Below, in pieces: positions 44,387 to 54,656 of a stretch of DNA of 64,000 bases. How positions within the stretch are numbered: position 1 is the stretch's first letter; each line of letters opens with the position of its first letter. Position numbers and translations under genes: made by a program. Under the pieces are notes generated by a model. That model searched no databases, was not told the DNA's origin, and saw only the letters and a list, made by a program, of their open reading frames with translations. Origin of the DNA: Favolaschia claudopus (lineage: Eukaryota; Basidiomycota; Agaricomycetes; Agaricales; Mycenaceae); the NCBI GenBank assembly GCA_037176885.1, contig JAWWNJ010000074.1:1054001-1118000 (forward strand). Reading direction: 5' to 3'.

Positions 44387-47332
44387 TTAATGTTCAGCAT
44401 TAGGACCCTGCAATGCTTCTTGCCAACTAGAAGGGTCAAGAGGGTTCTGAGCTAAAAAGGCTTCTTCAATAGCATCATCTAGAGAAGCAAGCAAGACTGC
44501 CTCTGGAGCATCAGGGACTTCAATGTCTGGTTCAACAGAAGCTTCATTTTCTTTCGCCTGTTTACGTGCTGCATTCTCTGCATCACGCTGAGCTTTTGAC
44601 TGATGCTGTGGTCCTTCAGCTATTCTGTCGTACTCAGCAGTGGGATGTTGTGCCCTTGCATGTGGACGTGTTGACCGCCTAGTAGGTTCCTGTCGTACGC
44701 CTGCGACCTTGCGCAATGGTGGAGCTCCCCTATTTGATGGATGGACAATAGACGGTGGATCAGCCTGACTTAGATTATCCCCCACTGAACCTGGTATTGG
44801 GTGAGGTAGAGTGTCCGGCGGTTCATCGTCATCGTCATTATCACCATAATATGGGGTAGACCTCTTCCGCAGTGTCTGAGCAAAATCCTCATATTCTTTC
44901 CTAGATGTAGCAGGTGCCTCAAGCTTTGGTTCTATAGGTGAATGAAGTTCCTGGTCATCAAACCGAACATGCCTAGATGTGATGGTTTCGCCATAAGAAC
45001 CATCTTTGATTACTAGCAAGTCATATGCTTTACTGTTTTCATGGTAGCCAACAAAGATGCACCGCTTTGCTTTATCACCAAATTTCTGCTTGTGACGCTT
45101 TTCTTTAGGAATGAGAGGATAAGCTCTACAGCCAAAGGGATGCAGGTGTCGTATGTTTATTGGACGGTCAAAGAGTTTCTCATGAGGTATTTCAAATTCC
45201 TGTGCTGAAGTAGGTGTTCTATTCACAGTATAACCAGCTGCTCGCATTGCTAAGACCCAAAATTTACGAGGAAGGCGTGAGGCAATCAACATAGTTGTAG
45301 CTCTGGAAACAAGTGTTTGATTCATTCGCTCTGCTACTCCGTTTTGCTCTGGGGTGTAAGGTGCTGTTGTTTCATGGATGATGCCTAGACGTTTGAATTC
45401 TGTTTCCATTTGATGAGACGTGAATTCACCACCCCCATCTGTGCGAAAGAATCGAGTCCAGCCCTCACAGAATTCCCAATTAGCAATTTGAGCACGAAAA
45501 TGTGCCTCAGTAGATTTTCGCCATTCTTTGAGTTTTGAATAGACTTGGGATTTCTTTTGGGCAAATAGAATCCACACCTCAGAGGAATGATGATCTATAA
45601 GGACCACCCAGTAGCGTATTCCACCTGGGCCTTCTGGCGTTACTGGACCACCAACATCAGATGATACAATATCTAAAGGACCACGAGCTTTGGTTTGACT
45701 TTTGGAAAATGGTAATTTCTTCATTTTCCCAAGAACACAGGGTTCACAGAATTTGGGGATTCCTTTCAAGGATGTAATTTCACCAAGTCGGCCTTTAGCA
45801 ACAGATTTCTGTAATAGTTGGAAATTTGTATGACCGGATATTCGATGAAGATGATTGATATCCATAGCAAATAGTGCATGTGGATCTTCACTCAAAGGAG
45901 TATAGACAATGTGGTACAGTCCCTTCCGATGCTTGGCTTCAATCATTCTTTGCCCTTTTGGGTTTCGAACAATGCAGCTATCTGCTTCGAACATGCTATT
46001 GTATCCCTTTTTAGCCATTTGTTGCACTGAGACAAGTGTGATACCAAAGGTTGGGACATGTAATGCACGTAAAGAGACATCAGACATCCCTCGCTTTGTT
46101 TTGCAAGATAGACGGATGGTTCCAGTTCCAACTGCATCACAATATGTGTCATTTCCAAGCCGCACCCTTTTCGGTGGATTGAGTACTTTATAAGAACCTG
46201 TCTCAAACCATGCCTCATTTGGTGTCATGGTAGTAGAAGCGCCAGAGTCAATTACCACAGCTTTGGATGAAGGGTTTGCATCACTCAAAAGATAAGCAGA
46301 CATAGCAGCATAAGATTTCTGGGAAACAACAGGTACAGCTAAATGTCCATGTTCAGAGTCATCGGAATCAGATTCGGAATCTGTAGTAGCAGAGGCATTT
46401 GCCTTGTCACGGCGCTTTCTAGGTCTCACTTTCTCAGACTTCTGCTTGTCATTCTTCTTTGAGTCCTTTGATCCCTGCGCTAGATTCTTCAACTGATAGC
46501 AGTTATCGGAGGCATGAGATTTGTTCTGTCCATGTATAAGGCAATGTTTATCGCCCTTGGCAGATGGCTTTCCTTTGCCAGGGTTTGTGGATTTAGCAGC
46601 TAGAGCAGTGTCGTCGCCGTTCTCACTCTTTGGTAGTTTACCAAGAGTAATCAGGCGAGCACGAGCTTTATCCCAAGTTATGCCTGTACCAAGAGAGGAA
46701 ACAATGTTCCCTCCAATGCCTGTCCAGTAGCTATCATCTGGTAGAGTGCTGAGCAGAATGAGAGGCTGAAGCTCTGGGGGGAATGGAAATTCCAGGCGTG
46801 CAAGCCTATCAAAGCAGGTCTTGATAGCAGCTACATGAGAAAGAATCTTGTTGTGATCCATGAGCTCTGGTTCGCCTTCAATAACGAGCTTGGTGCTAAA
46901 AAGTTCTGCTAGAACACCCATTGCAGAATCGGCACGATTTTCTGCTTCAAAGCGCTCCCAGAGAATTCCAGCATTAGATTCGTTGACATACTCTGTGCGC
47001 AGTTCCGCTGAAAGAAGCTTCTGAATGACACCTAAAGCACGGCAATTACGTTCGCTAGGGGTATCCTTGAAAGCTACTCCAGCAACAGGAGCTGTGGCAG
47101 GCAGAGGAGTGACGGCAGCAGCAGCAACAGAGGCATCAGCTGCATTTGCAGCGAGGATAACAGATTCAAGCAGAGTGTAGACTCCCTGTAGGCGCAGTTC
47201 CACTGTAGCATTAACATGAAAAATCGGCCAGTCTTCTGCTCCGGAAAGCTCAGAAGAAGCCGAGTTTGCCGCAGTTGACATTGTGTGAGAAGTCCGAGGT
47301 GAGATAACCAGAGTCCGAGGGAATTTCGGCAA
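44387..47332 (-). CDS. Copia Gag, protease and integrase part, ends at an in-frame TAA
   Basis: 981 codons starting at 47332; a second ATG 18 codons in (MSTAANSASSELSGAEDW) is an equally good start. Gag occupies about residues 20-330 with a zinc-binding stretch (CLIHGQNKSHASDNCYQL) and a basic KKNDKQKSEKVRPRKRRDK. The protease site is VIDSGASTTMTP. The GAG-pre-integrase segment has HRISGHTNFQLLQK and CEPCVLGKMKKLPF (HHCC zinc finger). The integrase core shows D in IVSSDVGGPVTPEG, D in FFRTDGGGEFTS and E in YTPEQNGVAERMNQ. A low-complexity linker precedes the TAA. The whole is normal for copia apart from the stop, which lies where RT should follow. Confidence 0.93.
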   Translation of the reverse strand: MPKFPRTLVISPRTSHTMSTAANSASSELSGAEDWPIFHVNATVELRLQGVYTLLESVILAANAADASVAAAAVTPLPATAPVAGVAFKDTPSERNCRALGVIQKLLSAELRTEYVNESNAGILWERFEAENRADSAMGVLAELFSTKLVIEGEPELMDHNKILSHVAAIKTCFDRLARLEFPFPPELQPLILLSTLPDDSYWTGIGGNIVSSLGTGITWDKARARLITLGKLPKSENGDDTALAAKSTNPGKGKPSAKGDKHCLIHGQNKSHASDNCYQLKNLAQGSKDSKKNDKQKSEKVRPRKRRDKANASATTDSESDSDDSEHGHLAVPVVSQKSYAAMSAYLLSDANPSSKAVVIDSGASTTMTPNEAWFETGSYKVLNPPKRVRLGNDTYCDAVGTGTIRLSCKTKRGMSDVSLRALHVPTFGITLVSVQQMAKKGYNSMFEADSCIVRNPKGQRMIEAKHRKGLYHIVYTPLSEDPHALFAMDINHLHRISGHTNFQLLQKSVAKGRLGEITSLKGIPKFCEPCVLGKMKKLPFSKSQTKARGPLDIVSSDVGGPVTPEGPGGIRYWVVLIDHHSSEVWILFAQKKSQVYSKLKEWRKSTEAHFRAQIANWEFCEGWTRFFRTDGGGEFTSHQMETEFKRLGIIHETTAPYTPEQNGVAERMNQTLVSRATTMLIASRLPRKFWVLAMRAAGYTVNRTPTSAQEFEIPHEKLFDRPINIRHLHPFGCRAYPLIPKEKRHKQKFGDKAKRCIFVGYHENSKAYDLLVIKDGSYGETITSRHVRFDDQELHSPIEPKLEAPATSRKEYEDFAQTLRKRSTPYYGDNDDDDEPPDTLPHPIPGSVGDNLSQADPPSIVHPSNRGAPPLRKVAGVRQEPTRRSTRPHARAQHPTAEYDRIAEGPQHQSKAQRDAENAARKQAKENEASVEPDIEVPDAPEAVLLASLDDAIEEAFLAQNPLDPSSWQEALQGPNAEH

Positions 47333-47456
47333 CAGGTCGTGTGATTGATTGATTGATACAAGTCTGTGCTTGTGATGCTTCGAGCTCTGATGAGCGAGCA
47401 GGTGAGTCTTCCAATAGGTACGTCTTCAGAGAGCTAGCGCTCGGTGGCCCATAACC

Positions 47457-47772
47457 TAACAGAATCTGAAAATGCGCGGAAGGCGCAATAACCTCAGTCT
47501 CCCGCAATGTGGGATGAAAGACTATATATTAAATACCTGAAAATGCGCGGAAGGCGCAATAACTACACAATGAGTAAGTAAATACAAGTAGGTAGATAGA
47601 TAGAGAACTCACCCTCAGTCTCCCGCAATGTGGGATGAAAGACTGAGGGTGGTGGACAGACGAGCACGGTTTATATGTAAGAACAAGGCTGTATCAGTGT
47701 ATGATAAGTATTAGATATCTATCAAGGGCCGGAGCGGCGGGGCGGCTACCCGGAATAATTCATATTCTGACA
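47457..47772 (-). repeat. 5' LTR of the copia element
   Basis: 316 bp. The sequence next to it on the coding strand, GGTTATGGGCCACC, contains TGG six bases in and may be the primer-binding site, though I cannot name the tRNA. Confidence 0.88.
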
Positions 47773-48226
47773 TTTCATTATCTTCGGCGCCCTTGGTCTC
47801 ATCTCTCAGTGCCTGATTCTGCCTTGGTTTCGCCGCATTCATCTCTCTTCACCAACTCTAAAGTTTCCGGGATTGAAGTCTAGCCAGTCATTACCGCTTC
47901 CAAATTGCTTTATTTTTTTCACTCTGTCATTTTCCCCCGAACTTCGGCTGCTCAGATTCCAGAAGATCCTGACGAAGTCAGATTCCGCACGTCAAACACT
48001 TAATTTCGTGCTTTCCTTGGGGTAATTACTCATTTCTGGCAGCTTGCCGAGTGCCCTGAGATGCGCCTGTTCGGAAATGTGTTCATAAATTCAGCCTTTG
48101 CGCATCCAACATGTAATTTCGCAGTTTCTTTGGGTAAATTGTCTTGTTTTGTTCACCTGCTCTCGCGAACTATATAAAGACTCGACCGACATTAAACACA
48201 GCTGCCTTACTAATTATTCCGCATCT
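47773..48226 (-). other. 5' flank of the interrupted host gene
   Basis: Next to the copia duplication, minus strand, ATG candidates stand at 47787-47785 (ATGAAA, overlapping the duplication) and 47842-47840 (MNAAKPRQNQALRDETKGAE, preceded by a TGA in frame). Either may be the start of the gene at 41789-42537; the splice phase found favours the first. Beyond this nothing is recognised. Confidence 0.3.
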
Positions 48227-48228
48227 AC

Positions 48229-48290
48229 AGTTGAACATCTCATAATGCATAGCGTCCGTGGACCCACAAGCGCTATGCATTATGAGCAAT
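48229..48290. repeat. CTCATAATGCAT hairpin and MITE end
   Basis: TA then CAGTTGAACATCTCATAATG starts at 48227. CTCATAATGCATAGCG (48238-48253) and CGCTATGCATTATGAG (48270-48285) are perfect inverted repeats with a 16-base loop. The first 24 bases are the same as the element ends at 54803-54826 (inverted) and 63939. Confidence 0.7.
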
Positions 48291-48506
48291 ATGCATTCCT
48301 ACATACTGTCACACAGTGTGACATATGTGACATTGTCACGAATTTACTATATACGGAAGTGCGGCAGATGCCGGATTGTCCACCAGTTGTCGTAAAAGCA
48401 GTCAAAATGCGAGCTAAACCCACGCGAGCTTGCGAGCGGCTGGGTTAAGTGGAAGATAAGGGAGATTAGATAGTATATGCGTTACCTGTGACGTGACCTA
48501 CCTACT

Positions 48507-50114
48507 TTGGTTTACAGACGCGTTCGTCGCGTCCCCTCCTCGCTCCTCCAACGCGTCTCTCAGCGTCTATTTTCGATAACAATGTCAACACAAGGCCCGT
48601 CTAACCCGACTCAAACACCTCCAACCTCCACCTGCGGAGAAACTCTGCCGCTCCCTGCAACCTTCGACTTCGCGGCATGGTCCAAAGCACCTCCGGACTT
48701 GCCGATTCCCGACGACTTCGACCTCAAAGACCGAAACAAGTACAACTGCGAAGTTGACGACCATAACAGGCTCAGTGTCCGCACGACCAAGTCCTACGCA
48801 GCAGCTCTTCAGGACGGCACAGTCACTACAGCCATGGATATTGGGCTGAAGCTCAAAGCTTTCTACCTTTACTCCCAAGACGAAGTCGATGAAATTGTAT
48901 CTTCCTCCGAATTCGAGCGCCTTGTCGGTCCCCTCCCCTCCACGCTAGCTCTTGTTGTCTACCAGAAACGAAAAAACCTTCAACGCGCCGAAGAAATTAG
49001 AAAAGAGACGGAGAAGCGCACCAAGGAGGCTGAAAAGGAGAGCTCGAGGCTTTTGGAAGGGAGCATGGTGATGAACAAACCCGTTCCAATTGACTCCATT
49101 GCTAGCCGCCCCGTCACCGCCCCCAGCATTTTCCTCGCCGCCATTGCGTACAAACAACACCCTCCAATCTTCTGGTTCCAAGACGAACGTCTGCGGTGCG
49201 CCACGGAATACCCAGACGACATTCCCAACAAACGGATTATCCCGCTTCACGACACCGCCGCCGACAAGATAACCCTAATCGACATTGAAAAGCTTACCGC
49301 CTTGTGGGGCGGCGACGACTCTGCCGACGGCTATTCGGTGTTCGCATGGACACAGTCCTCCGCTAACTATGTCAAAGCTCTAGAGCGCCTGAGCGCCCCC
49401 GTCTCTGCCTCAAATCCTTTCTCTTTCGCTGTCGAAATGTCTAAACATCGGGATTTTTTCCTCAGGATCGAGAACTTCGAGGCCGACTTCCCGCTTTGGT
49501 ACCCTTCGGAGAAGTTGTTGCGCAACGCGATTCTCGACCAATCACCTTTCGATCTAGTCCAATGGTCTACTAAGGTCAGTATTGCGGTCAGCACTCTCAA
49601 AGCCGCTAGATTGGTTGCTTCCGGCAACTCTGCCCCAGTCACTCGCAGAGTCGCCGACCTCGGCGTCAATCCCCTACCACCTCCTGCCCGACCCTCGAAG
49701 CAGTCCACCTCTCGTGAAAACTCCAGCCATTCCTTTCGGGACTCTGACGACTCGCACGGACGCTCGCGGGACCGTAATTCCGCACGTGGAAAGGAACGCT
49801 TTCGCGACTCACCCCAGCCTAGACGACCAATGCAATGCCTGGTCTGCGCCGCCGGTCACACCGCAAAGGAGCACCCACCGCACAAGAACAACTTCGAGGA
49901 TCGCAAGGCGTGTTTCTCCGTATACATCGACGGCGACCTCAAGACAGCGAGAGACAAGAAGCCAATCTGCATAGGTTACAACCTCGGTCACCGCTGCGAA
50001 GGATCACACGGTGCAGACCGCCTCCACGTCTGCAGTCTCTGCGGCAAGAATCATCCCGCCTCCCCTGCCAACCCCCAATGCCTACGATTCCGAGACGGAA
50101 CTGTCATGGCTTGA
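48507..50114 (+). CDS. DIRS-like element, Gag-like protein
   Basis: 535 codons; an ATG at 48582 (MSTQGPSNPTQTPPTSTCGE) is the more likely start, since the residues before it look like read-through of a 5' leader that ends in an acceptor-like TTTACAG at 48514-48520. A helical region with a charged stretch (EEIRKETEKRTKEAEKESSR) suggests a coiled coil. The C-terminus has cysteine-histidine motifs (CLVCAAGHTAKEH, CIGYNLGHRCEGSHG, CSLCGKNHPASPANPQC) that should bind zinc and nucleic acid. Gag-like proteins of this build precede RT in mushroom DIRS-type elements. The frame overlaps the RT frame by about 100 bp (+1). Confidence 0.7.
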   Translation: MVYRRVRRVPSSLLQRVSQRLFSITMSTQGPSNPTQTPPTSTCGETLPLPATFDFAAWSKAPPDLPIPDDFDLKDRNKYNCEVDDHNRLSVRTTKSYAAALQDGTVTTAMDIGLKLKAFYLYSQDEVDEIVSSSEFERLVGPLPSTLALVVYQKRKNLQRAEEIRKETEKRTKEAEKESSRLLEGSMVMNKPVPIDSIASRPVTAPSIFLAAIAYKQHPPIFWFQDERLRCATEYPDDIPNKRIIPLHDTAADKITLIDIEKLTALWGGDDSADGYSVFAWTQSSANYVKALERLSAPVSASNPFSFAVEMSKHRDFFLRIENFEADFPLWYPSEKLLRNAILDQSPFDLVQWSTKVSIAVSTLKAARLVASGNSAPVTRRVADLGVNPLPPPARPSKQSTSRENSSHSFRDSDDSHGRSRDRNSARGKERFRDSPQPRRPMQCLVCAAGHTAKEHPPHKNNFEDRKACFSVYIDGDLKTARDKKPICIGYNLGHRCEGSHGADRLHVCSLCGKNHPASPANPQCLRFRDGTVMA

Positions 50115-52486
50115 AGACGAACTAGACGACGATTTCCTTCTTGGCGCACATCTCCTAGGCGGCCCTAAACCCACTCTCTGCTACCCTGACCTCTTGCCTG
50201 CTGTCTCCCGCCGCCCGCCGCCCGGCTCTGCTCACCCTGTCTTTGACGAACTTTTCTCCAGAGTCATACACCCTTACAATACTGAAGCCATCGACGTACT
50301 CCTCAAGAAGCATGGCCTTGACTCTGTCTATCCTTTCTTGACACGCAACCTTACGGACGGTTTTCCTCTCGGACGCCTCCCAGCACTAAAATCCACGATT
50401 ATAATTCCAAATCACCCTTCCGTTTTTGCCCATGCTGACGCAGTCCAAGAATACATCGCGACAGAATGCGCGGCAGGTCGCATGTCTGGTCCTTTTACGC
50501 AGAGCGACATGGAGCGCATCTGCCGTGGCCCCTTCTTCTCGTCCCCGCTCCTCGTTGTCCTCCAGGATCAAAGTCCCGGCGTCCCGCCTAAAAAGCGAGT
50601 TTGTCGCGATCTCTCAAAGGCGCACAAGCCTTCGGGTACCCCTGCCGTCAACACGTTCATTGCCAAGGACGACTTCCCAACCCGTTTCGACTTCGCTTTG
50701 GACGTAGCTAAGACGGTGAGTCTCAATTACATTACCCCCTACCCTTTCTTTCTCCTCTTCTCCCTTTCTTTTCTTTCTTCCATCCCATTTCCTTTCGTAC
50801 CCCTGCTTCTCTCTCTCGCGGGTGCCTTTCCACACCTTGCCATGCGAAAGCATTAAAAATATAAAGATTAAAGAGCTGTGGCCACTCGTCCTACCTGGGG
50901 CGCGCGTGCGTTCAGCAGAAGCAGTTTGCGCGTGCATTCTGATACTCTCGTCTCGTTTCCTGCGGCGCGCGTGCGTCTGAAAGAAGCAGTTTGCGCGCGC
51001 AAATCTGATCCTCTCTCTCTCTTTTCCTGCCACGCGCGTGCGTCCGGGCAGAAGCAGTTTGCGCGTGCAAATCTGTCTCGTCTACTCCCACAACGCATTC
51101 GCACATGGCGGACGCAGATGCGCAAGCTCTTCTGCCGTTCCCATCTCGTCACACGCAACGTGCGCGCGTCTACGTTTGATAGATGTGTTTGTCACTGCTC
51201 AGCTCTATTGCGGCTGTCGCTCCTCCTTGTGCCTCTACACGCCGTGTAGGTCTCGTTTCTGACTTCCGCAGGTCGCAGATGCCCCGCCGGGCACACAGGC
51301 TTGTGCTTTCGATATCAAGGCCTTCCATCGCACATGTCCCGTCCTCCCGGATCACAAACCTTTCTTAGTCGTCTCTCTCAATGGCGGGTTTTATCTCGAT
51401 CATTGCTACCCTTTCGGCGCCGCCTCTGCCAGCAGCAACGCCGGTCAAATCGGTTACGCCACCGTTGACATCTGGCGCGCAGAAACAGCCATCGACACCG
51501 ACACCTTCTCTTACGAAGACGATTGGCTGAAACTCCGATACCCAAATTCAACAGGCCCTTTCGCCGACAGCTCATTCCTATACCGCTACGATCGCGATTC
51601 CTGCGTCGCATCCATCGACCCCATCAATGTACCTTGGCATCCGGGGAAGACAGGCATCCGTTTTGAAGACTCGATGGTTTTCCTCGGCCTCCACTGGGAT
51701 CTACAGCAGCGCCGCGTCTCACTCCCCGAACCGAAGCGGCTGAAATACCTAGCGCGCATCTCGGATATGATTGACAAGGCTCGCGCGAGCCAGCAGTTTA
51801 CTCTACGGGATCTACAATGCGTCCACGGCACGCTCTGTCACATCACTTTCATCTTCGAGGATGGCAGCTCCCGTCTCCCAGTCTTCTCCAACCTCATGTG
51901 CCATTATAAGGGCAATACCGCTGCTCGGCGCTTCCTATCCAATAGCGCCGTCTCCACGCTGGTTTGGTGGCGCCACAAGCTCGAGGATCCGTCATCCTTC
52001 CGCCAACTCCGTTCCCTTGGCCCGCTCCTCGACCTCCGTATCCATGTCGATGCCTCCACCTCCTGGGGTTTAGGTATTGTCATTGGCTCCAAGTGGTACT
52101 CCTTTCGTCTGTCAGACAATTGGAAGGCACCCGGCCGCGACATCTGCTGGCTCGAGGCCGTGGTTTTGGAACTGCTCTACCACTTCCTAAGCCAGCTTGG
52201 GCATCAGAATACCCACTTCCTCATCCACTCCGACAACAAAGCCGTGATTGGCGCCCTCACCAAGCATCGCAGCCCGAACGTCGAGCTAAACCTCTGCGCC
52301 CGTCGAGCCTACGCTGTCGCGGCCGATCGGATCATTGTGCCGAAGCTGACGTATGTCGACACAGCCTCCAACATCGCCGACGCGCCTTCACGCGGACTCT
52401 CTCCCTTCCCCATCCACGACCGCCTTACCCGGGACTTCGACCTGCCGCTCGAACTCCAGGGCATTTTCGTGCCCGGCGACTGGTAA
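50011..52486 (+). CDS. DIRS-like reverse transcriptase and RNase H, one intron
   Basis: Exons 50011-50715 and 51272-52486, phase 0. The first carries FDELFSRVIHPYNTEAIDVL, FPLGRLPALKSTIIIPNHPS and KKRVCRDLSKAHKPS. The second carries QACAFDIKAFHRTCPVLPDH, the catalytic FSYEDDWLKLRYP (YxDD intact), MVFLGLHWDLQQRRVSLP, then the RNase H part with IHVDASTSWGLGIVIGS, WLEAVVLELL, LIHSDNKAVIGAL and YVDTASNIADAPSRGLS. It would copy the element RNA into DNA and then degrade the RNA. The intron (50716-51271, 556 bp) is ten times the usual length and holds a tandem repeat. The true start is unknown; translation probably comes by frameshift from gag. Confidence 0.82.
50890..51080 (+). repeat. Tandem repeat in the RT intron, three units
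   Basis: A unit with GCGCGTGCGT, GAAGCAGTTTGCGCGTGCA and a CT-rich spacer ending TCCTGC(G/C)(G/A)CGCG recurs at about 50899, 50964 and 51032, spacing 65-68 bp. GTTTGCGCGTGCAAATCTG is shared by units 2 and 3 with one change. Confidence 0.75.
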
Positions 52487-52673
52487 TTCACCATGTCGCC
52501 GCCGCCGCCACGCTCCTCGCCAACTCGCCCTTTCTTCTCTCTATCTAAACTCACTTTCGTCGATTCGTACGTGCCCGTGCGCACCCTCCCTCCTCGTCTC
52601 CTAACCATTTCCCAGCCCGATTGGTCTTCAGACCTCTCCTCCCGCGCCCTCTCTACCCGTCCCATCTCGCTCG

Positions 52674-54092
52674 GTGCCAAGCCCTCCATTCTCCCTCGCT
52701 ACAGAAACCTCCGTACTGTCCCACGAACCACTCGGGGACTCGAGACTCTTCTCCATCTCTTCGCTCGCCTGGATCTCGTCCCGTTCTCCCTCACCTTCCC
52801 ACCCAGCCCCCTTCGATACCCGCATGTCGTCGACGCTCCCAGCCAGTGACCCGGCCTCCGCCATGCTCGATGTGCGTCGTGTGGCGGCCAACACCCTTCC
52901 CCCCAAACACGCCCGTCGTCCTACCCCCGCCAATATCCTAGCTGCTAGCCCCCTTCGCCCTCACGTCCCGGCCGACCGCCGTGTCTTACTCTGGACCGCG
53001 CCACACTCTCTCGCCGCCCACCAACGCCTGCTCGCCTCGAGCATCTCGCCCGAGCTCCAGGCCCAGATTTTCGAAGGTGTACTTCGTGCTACGACTTCGG
53101 AGACGAGAGAGTCCTACGGCGCCGGACTTCTGCGCTTTCACCAATTCTGTGACCGAGACCAGATCCCCGAGAACGCGCGCATGCCCGCAGACCGCGTTCT
53201 TCTGGCAGCATTCGTAGCGGAAGCTCTCGGCACCTGCTCTGGCAAATGCGTCCGTAACTGGCTCAACGGCCTTCGTCTCTGGCACCACTTCAACGACGCT
53301 GCGTGGCACGGGGATGAGGGCTGGCTACCGTCGCTCAAGAAAGCCGCTGATCGCGCTGGCGTTTCCTTCAAACGACCCCCCCGCGGCCCTGTCACCAAGG
53401 ACCACCTACGAGCTCTCCGACGGTCCCTCGACCTCTCCTCCCCTTTTGGCGCAGCTTGTTGGTCCGCGGCCACAGCCGCTTTCTGGGGTTGCCGGCGCCT
53501 CGGCGAACTCCTCGTTCGCTCCGCAAACAAGTTCAACGTCGAGCACGACACCTGCCGCAACACTCGGATCTCCGCCCGTACCATCAATGCCCGCCGTGTT
53601 CTCACTATGCACCTGGTTTGGACCAAGACCACAAACATCGCGGGAGGCGAGCTTGTTCTTACCCAGGTACCCAGCGACGACACAGACCTATGCCCCGTGT
53701 TGGCATGGGAGAATCATGTTGCTATCAACTCACTCGCCCCACCCTTGACACCCCTCTTTGCTTTCCACGAGCACGGCATTTGGCGCCCTCTATCCAAAGA
53801 CCATTTCCTGCGCACAGTCTCCGCTGCTTACAAGTCCGCTTCCCTCGCGACGGTTTTCGGGCACAGCTACCGCATCGGGGGCTCCGTCGAGCTTCTCCTC
53901 GCCGGCGTCGAGCCCGAAGTTATAATGAAGCTGGGTGGATGGACCTCTCTCTGTTTTCTCATATACTGGCGCAGACTTGAACAAATACTTCCTTCTCGCA
54001 TCACTGCCGCTTGGGATAGACACATTCGTGAATTCGCCTCGTCTCACGGCCATCCTTACGATACAAACTCGATCTCTTTTGACTCTGACTAA
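52674..54092 (+). CDS. DIRS-like tyrosine recombinase
   Basis: 472 codons from an ATG at 52674; starts at 52824 (MSSTLPASDPASAML) or 52863 are also plausible since the first 50 residues are low complexity. The N-terminal SAM-like domain shows TTSETRESYGAGLLRFHQFC and the core domain has FWGCRRLGELLVRS (first catalytic arginine), FGHSYRIGGSVELLLAGVEP (H-x-x-R), KLGGWTS (tryptophan at the second histidine site) and LIYWRR (nucleophilic tyrosine). Such recombinases insert circular DNA made by the element's RT, leaving no target duplication. All catalytic positions are filled. It begins 190 bp after the RT stop in another frame. Confidence 0.85.
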   Translation: MPSPPFSLATETSVLSHEPLGDSRLFSISSLAWISSRSPSPSHPAPFDTRMSSTLPASDPASAMLDVRRVAANTLPPKHARRPTPANILAASPLRPHVPADRRVLLWTAPHSLAAHQRLLASSISPELQAQIFEGVLRATTSETRESYGAGLLRFHQFCDRDQIPENARMPADRVLLAAFVAEALGTCSGKCVRNWLNGLRLWHHFNDAAWHGDEGWLPSLKKAADRAGVSFKRPPRGPVTKDHLRALRRSLDLSSPFGAACWSAATAAFWGCRRLGELLVRSANKFNVEHDTCRNTRISARTINARRVLTMHLVWTKTTNIAGGELVLTQVPSDDTDLCPVLAWENHVAINSLAPPLTPLFAFHEHGIWRPLSKDHFLRTVSAAYKSASLATVFGHSYRIGGSVELLLAGVEPEVIMKLGGWTSLCFLIYWRRLEQILPSRITAAWDRHIREFASSHGHPYDTNSISFDSD

Positions 54093-54656
54093 CTCACGTA
54101 TTCCGTTAAACCTATACTCGCATAACTCGCATAACTTCTTGTAACCACGTACTCAATAATTTTGACCAAGCATCGCTCTGTGGGGTCCTCGGGCCTCTCC
54201 CTCAGTCATCGCCCTCACGCGAGCTACGCTCTTTGAGCTATGCTCATGTGGGTTGCTTCGGTCGTTTCCTTTTCCAACACCCAAGAACCGTGCGTACTGG
54301 AATTGGGCCGCTCGCCATCCTCCCGCCGCGTCCGATTCGCTTACCGCCCGATCTTTTTGGTGCGTTTGTTTCAGCGAATCGGCCTCCGGCCCAACTCCAC
54401 CTGCACACCCACCTCACTCATAACCGCCGTTAAGATCTCGCTCACATTTTCTTATAGCGGTCGTAGACCGCATAAATATCACTATCTACACATCCTTACA
54501 CTTCCTCCTTCTCCACCTCACAGCAGAGCTATTTACTCGCAATCTCCCTTATTCATGTAACAAGTTACAAACTGGTGTTTTTGACGTGAATAGTACCCAT
54601 ATGCGTTAGAAGAGTGATACAAACGGCCAAATTGCCACCAAATTGTATCAATTTTG
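54093..54656. other. 3' flank of the DIRS-like element; terminal repeats not found
   Basis: DIRS-type elements end in inverted or split direct repeats. I looked for these between 48300-48600 and 54100-54650 and saw none with certainty. CACGCGAGCT occurs at both 48420 and 54217 and may be part of such a repeat. Confidence 0.3.

Larger units (their letters stand above)
42538..47772 (-). mobile_element. Ty1/copia LTR retrotransposon, 5235 bp
   Basis: LTRs of 308 bp (42538-42845) and 316 bp (47457-47772) are flanked by TTTCA on both sides (42533-42537 and 47773-47777). They differ by about three substitutions and an 8-bp insertion (CAGTGTAT near 47693), so insertion was recent. A purine tract (GTGGGGG) precedes the 3' LTR. 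The order gag, protease, integrase, RT, RNase H is that of Ty1/copia (Pseudoviridae-type). All domains are present in one frame except for a single in-frame stop at 44387-44389. Confidence 0.95.
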
